Assembly: GCA_003220435.1 (NCBI GenBank)
Contig: QHSL01000073.1
Span: 34,463 to 98,462, forward strand
Direction of reading: 5' to 3'
DNA: 64,000 bases
DNA from: Candidatus Rokuibacteriota bacterium
GTDB lineage: Bacteria > Methylomirabilota > Methylomirabilia > Rokubacteriales > CSP1-6
Below, in pieces: positions 61,554 through 64,000 of the stretch (the stretch's first letter is position 1; each line of letters opens with the position of its first letter). Below the pieces are notes generated by a model. The model was not told the origin of the DNA, did not search any database, and was given only the letters and a program-made list of their open reading frames with translations. Both the position numbers and the translations under genes were made by a program.

Positions 61554-62330
61554 GTGAAGCTCGGATGCATTTGCGGCTGCTTCAATCGGTCGTTCGACGC
61601 GGGCACGCTGGACCAGACCGGCTTCCTTCGGCACTGCGCGACCACGCTCAGGGTCCAGGGGGTCGAGCTCCAGGACATCCACTTTCCCCAGACGCGCCCC
61701 GCCTACCTCAAGGCGCTCCGCCGGACCGCCGCCGATCTCGGTCTCGCCATCGTCGGCGTCGGCGTCCACAACGACTTCGGCCGCGCCGCCACCACGTGGC
61801 GCCAGAGTGAGATCGCGAAGGTCAAGCAATGGATCGAGGTGGCGGAGGAGCTCGGCGCTCCTCAAGTGCGCGTCTTCGCCGGCCACCCCGAGGGGTCGGC
61901 TGTCGAGCGCTGGCCGGCGATGATCGCCGCCCTCCGCGAGGTGGCGGCCTTCGCCGGCCGGGCCGGCCTGCGCCTCGGCCTCGAGAACCACAACCACGGC
62001 GCCTTTACGCGCACGGCCGACGATCAGCTCCGTGTGCTCGAGGAAGTGAACCATCCCGCGCTCGGCCATCTCCTCGACACCGGCAACTACGTCGACGGAT
62101 GGCCCTCGGTCGAGCGGACGGCGCACCTCGCCGTCCACGTCCACGCGAAGTTCTGGCAAGTCGCCCCTGACGGCGCCGAGCCCACCATCGGCTACCCGAG
62201 GCTCATCGCGATGCTGCGCCGGCGCGGCTACGAGGGATGGATCAGCTTCGAGTACGAGGCGGCGGAGGCCGAGGCCACCGGCATCCCCCGCGCCCTCGCC
62301 TACCTGCGGCGGCTCCTCGACGCCGAGTAG
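61554..62330 (+). CDS. Sugar phosphate isomerase/epimerase-like protein
   Basis: The 258-residue protein starts at GTG, with GGAGG 10 bases upstream. It is an AP-endonuclease-type TIM barrel: GCICGCFNRSFD, VQGVELQDIHFPQTRP, GLENHNHGAFTRT (Glu/His metal ligands), HLLDTGNYVDGWPSVER and ISFEYEAAEAEA. The family includes inosose isomerase IolI and hydroxypyruvate isomerase. Being 34 bases after the Gfo/Idh/MocA gene, it is probably part of the same inositol-type operon. Confidence 0.82.
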   Translation: MKLGCICGCFNRSFDAGTLDQTGFLRHCATTLRVQGVELQDIHFPQTRPAYLKALRRTAADLGLAIVGVGVHNDFGRAATTWRQSEIAKVKQWIEVAEELGAPQVRVFAGHPEGSAVERWPAMIAALREVAAFAGRAGLRLGLENHNHGAFTRTADDQLRVLEEVNHPALGHLLDTGNYVDGWPSVERTAHLAVHVHAKFWQVAPDGAEPTIGYPRLIAMLRRRGYEGWISFEYEAAEAEATGIPRALAYLRRLLDAE

Positions 62331-62351
62331 CCTTCGGCGACGGAGATCGGG

Positions 62352-63707
62352 ATGGGCAAAGCGATCGAGGAGCTGGCGCGTTTCGTGGCCGGTACGCCGT
62401 GGGAGACGATCCCGGGCGCTGTTCGGGAGCACGCCAAGCTCGTGGTGCTGGACACGCTGGGCGTGGTTCTGGCTGGTTCCGTGCAATCCGAGGTGGCCGG
62501 CGTGCGGGCGCGACTGACGGCGACCGGTGGCCTGGGCGCGACCGTCTACGCGCAGGGCTGGCCGACCACGGATCCGCGCACGGCGGCCATGCTCAACGGA
62601 CTGGCGGGGCGCTCGGTCGAGCTGTGCGAGGGGCATCGCTACGTCTCCTGCCAGGGTGCCGTGCAGGTCTTGCCGACGGCGCTGGCCTGTGCCGAATGGC
62701 TGGAACGGTCGGGCCGGGAGACGCTCGCCGCGCTGATCTTCGGCTATGAGGTCGCCGCCCGACTCGGGGCGGGGCTGACGGCCCGGTCGCTCGCTCATCA
62801 GAACGGCCAGGCGCCTCTGCTGGGCGCGGTGGCTGCCGGGGCGCGGTTGCGCGCACTGAACGGCGAGCAGATGAGCCTCGCGCTCAGGATCGGCGCGGTC
62901 CTCGTCCTCACGCCCGGCTACACCAACGCCGTGGCGGGGGCGACGGCGCTGAATGTGGCCGGAGGAATGAGCGGCTTCGCCGGAGCCCTGGCGCCGGAGC
63001 TGGCGCTGGCCGGCGTCACGGCACAGCCGAACGCGATCGAAGAGGCCTTCGGCCAGCTGGTCGGCGATGGGTTTCGGCCTGACGCCGTCACGGAAGAGTT
63101 GGGGCAGCGCTGGGAGATCGCCCGCAACTATTTCCGGTTGCGCGCCTGTTGCAACCCGATCTACGCGGCGCTGGACGCGCTGGAAGACATCCTCACCGAC
63201 CTGCGCCCCGATCCCGCCAGCATCGATCGCATCGACGTGGCGACCTACCGCTTCGCCGCGAACATGCGCGAGCCCGACCCCCTCAATTATTTCGCGGCCA
63301 AGTACTCACTGCCCCACGCGGCCGCCGCCCTGGTCCTGCGCGGCAACGCGGGGTATCACGCCTTCACCGAAGAAGTCGTTCGCGATCCCGCGATCGCGGC
63401 CTTCCGCCGGCGGGTCACGGTTCGCGAGGATCCCGCGCTCAGCGCTCAGGTGCCGCGACTCAAGCCGGCGCGGGTGACCGTCACCTTCACGGATGGCCGC
63501 CAGGTGACGCGGCTGCGCGAGAGCGCTCGCGGCGACTACCAGGATCCGTATAGCGAAGGGGAGATCCGGTCGAAATTTCGTGAGCTGGCGGGCCTGGTGC
63601 TCAGCCCGGCCGCGGTTTCGCGGGTGGAGGAACTCGTCGATCGGCTCGACGACGTGCCGCGTCTGGGAGATCTGGTCGGCGCGCTGCGGGAAGACCGCGG
63701 GGCCTAG
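62352..63707 (+). CDS. MmgE/PrpD-family protein
   Basis: The 451-residue protein begins MGKAIEELARFVAGTPWETIP and contains KLVVLDTLGVVLAGS. The segment after residue 130 is helical, with GAGLTARSLAHQNGQAPLLGAVAAGARLRALNGEQMSLALRIG. The region around 250-290 (NYFRLRACCNPIYAALDALEDI) contains the family cysteine/histidine-rich turn. PrpD is 2-methylcitrate dehydratase and MmgE its relative, but many members of this family dehydrate other hydroxy-acids, and no citrate-cycle genes are nearby. It follows the isomerase gene by 21 bases. A decayed internal copy of this gene lies at 40636. Confidence 0.84.
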   Translation: MGKAIEELARFVAGTPWETIPGAVREHAKLVVLDTLGVVLAGSVQSEVAGVRARLTATGGLGATVYAQGWPTTDPRTAAMLNGLAGRSVELCEGHRYVSCQGAVQVLPTALACAEWLERSGRETLAALIFGYEVAARLGAGLTARSLAHQNGQAPLLGAVAAGARLRALNGEQMSLALRIGAVLVLTPGYTNAVAGATALNVAGGMSGFAGALAPELALAGVTAQPNAIEEAFGQLVGDGFRPDAVTEELGQRWEIARNYFRLRACCNPIYAALDALEDILTDLRPDPASIDRIDVATYRFAANMREPDPLNYFAAKYSLPHAAAALVLRGNAGYHAFTEEVVRDPAIAAFRRRVTVREDPALSAQVPRLKPARVTVTFTDGRQVTRLRESARGDYQDPYSEGEIRSKFRELAGLVLSPAAVSRVEELVDRLDDVPRLGDLVGALREDRGA

Positions 63708-63747
63708 CGCTGGCAGGGGCTTGGGAGGCCCGTCGAGGCCCCCATAT

Positions 63748-63999
63748 CTATAAAGGACCGAACGCGGGCGGAGGAACGCGGCGCTTCGAGGCGGCCTCGT
63801 AGGCCGAGGCGATCTTCAGGAGGACATCTTCTCTGCCCGGCTCGGCCCGAAACACCAGTGAGAAGGGCAACCCCGGCTCCGGAATGGTGGTCGGCGTGTC
63901 CGAGGGGACCGGCACGTAGCGAGTGCCGTCCGGGCTGAGTGCCCAGACCGGATCGTAGACGGTCGTCACGTAGCCGGCCGGGATCAGGATCTCCGTCAA
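63748..63999 (-). CDS. C-terminal part of an amidase (runs off the right edge)
   Basis: Eighty-four residues of an open frame extending beyond the window read TEILIPAGYVTTVYDP, DGTRYVPVPSDTP, LPFSLVFRAEPGREDVLLKIASAYE and end PPPAFGPL. This is the end of an amidase-signature (GatA/amidase family) protein, whose last residues form a helix beside the barrel-like core. The catalytic Ser-Ser-Lys region is outside the window. The gene converges on the MmgE/PrpD gene. Confidence 0.65.
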   Translation of the reverse strand: MTEILIPAGYVTTVYDPVWALSPDGTRYVPVPSDTPTTIPEPGLPFSLVFRAEPGREDVLLKIASAYEAASKRRVPPPAFGPL

Positions 64000-64000
64000 T

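Overview
The window is GC-rich, densely coded DNA with no rRNA, tRNA, CRISPR array or transposase that I could see. Typical content is amidohydrolases, luciferase-like (LLM/F420-type) oxidoreductases, ABC importers with periplasmic binding proteins, a TauD-type dioxygenase, an MmgE/PrpD protein and FdrA/DUF1116 proteins. This mix, with start sites often coupled by GTGA or ATGA overlaps and a Pal lipoprotein (hence an outer membrane), suggests an uncultured soil- or groundwater-type Gram-negative heterotroph. It resembles Candidatus Rokubacteria / Methylomirabilota; that placement is inference from gene content only.

Layout. 0-13.5 kb: tail of a TTC38-like TPR protein, a zinc-ribbon protein, a D-aminoacylase-type amidohydrolase, an AHSA1 protein, divergent TauD-dioxygenase and zinc alcohol dehydrogenase genes, a coupled amidohydrolase / exported FMN hydroxyacid oxidase pair, a MetE-like protein, a histidine phosphatase, pal, a second amidohydrolase and an alpha/beta hydrolase. 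13.5-18.8 kb: a peptide-type ABC importer (binding protein and two permeases, no ATPase) coupled to a GMC oxidoreductase. 18.9-27 kb: a di-haem oxidoreductase behind a sigma-54-like promoter, a REC-PilZ-GAF-histidine kinase, a hydrolase plus its active-site-less paralogue, a CinA/NadD-like fusion, and a haem c plus type II copper monooxygenase. 27-31.5 kb: a minus-strand operon of two LLM oxidoreductases, a TPP enzyme and an SDR. 31.6-41 kb: a secreted hydrolase, a decayed fdrA copy, a minor-pseudopilin operon behind a structured leader, a methyltransferase-glycosyltransferase fusion, a sulfotransferase, a small secreted protein and a decayed mmgE/prpD copy.

41-49.7 kb is the most coherent metabolic module: DUF1116 (AllG-like), FdrA (AllF-like), a 57-residue protein, a complete BMP-family nucleoside-type importer and a carbamate kinase. 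Together they suggest import of a purine-derived or other nitrogenous compound, carbamoyl transfer, and ATP recovery from carbamoyl phosphate. 49.7-57.6 kb: a HAD phosphatase, then two substrate-binding protein/permease sets that apparently share one ATPase; one permease is frameshifted. 57.6-62.3 kb: inositol-type catabolism (iolE, iolD with an apparent ACG start, a Gfo/Idh/MocA dehydrogenase, a second isomerase). The window ends with an MmgE/PrpD protein and the C-terminus of an amidase.

A recurring theme is local duplication followed by decay: partial copies of fdrA, the 57-aa gene, mmgE/prpD and the cinA-like 5' region all have intact relatives within the same 64 kb.
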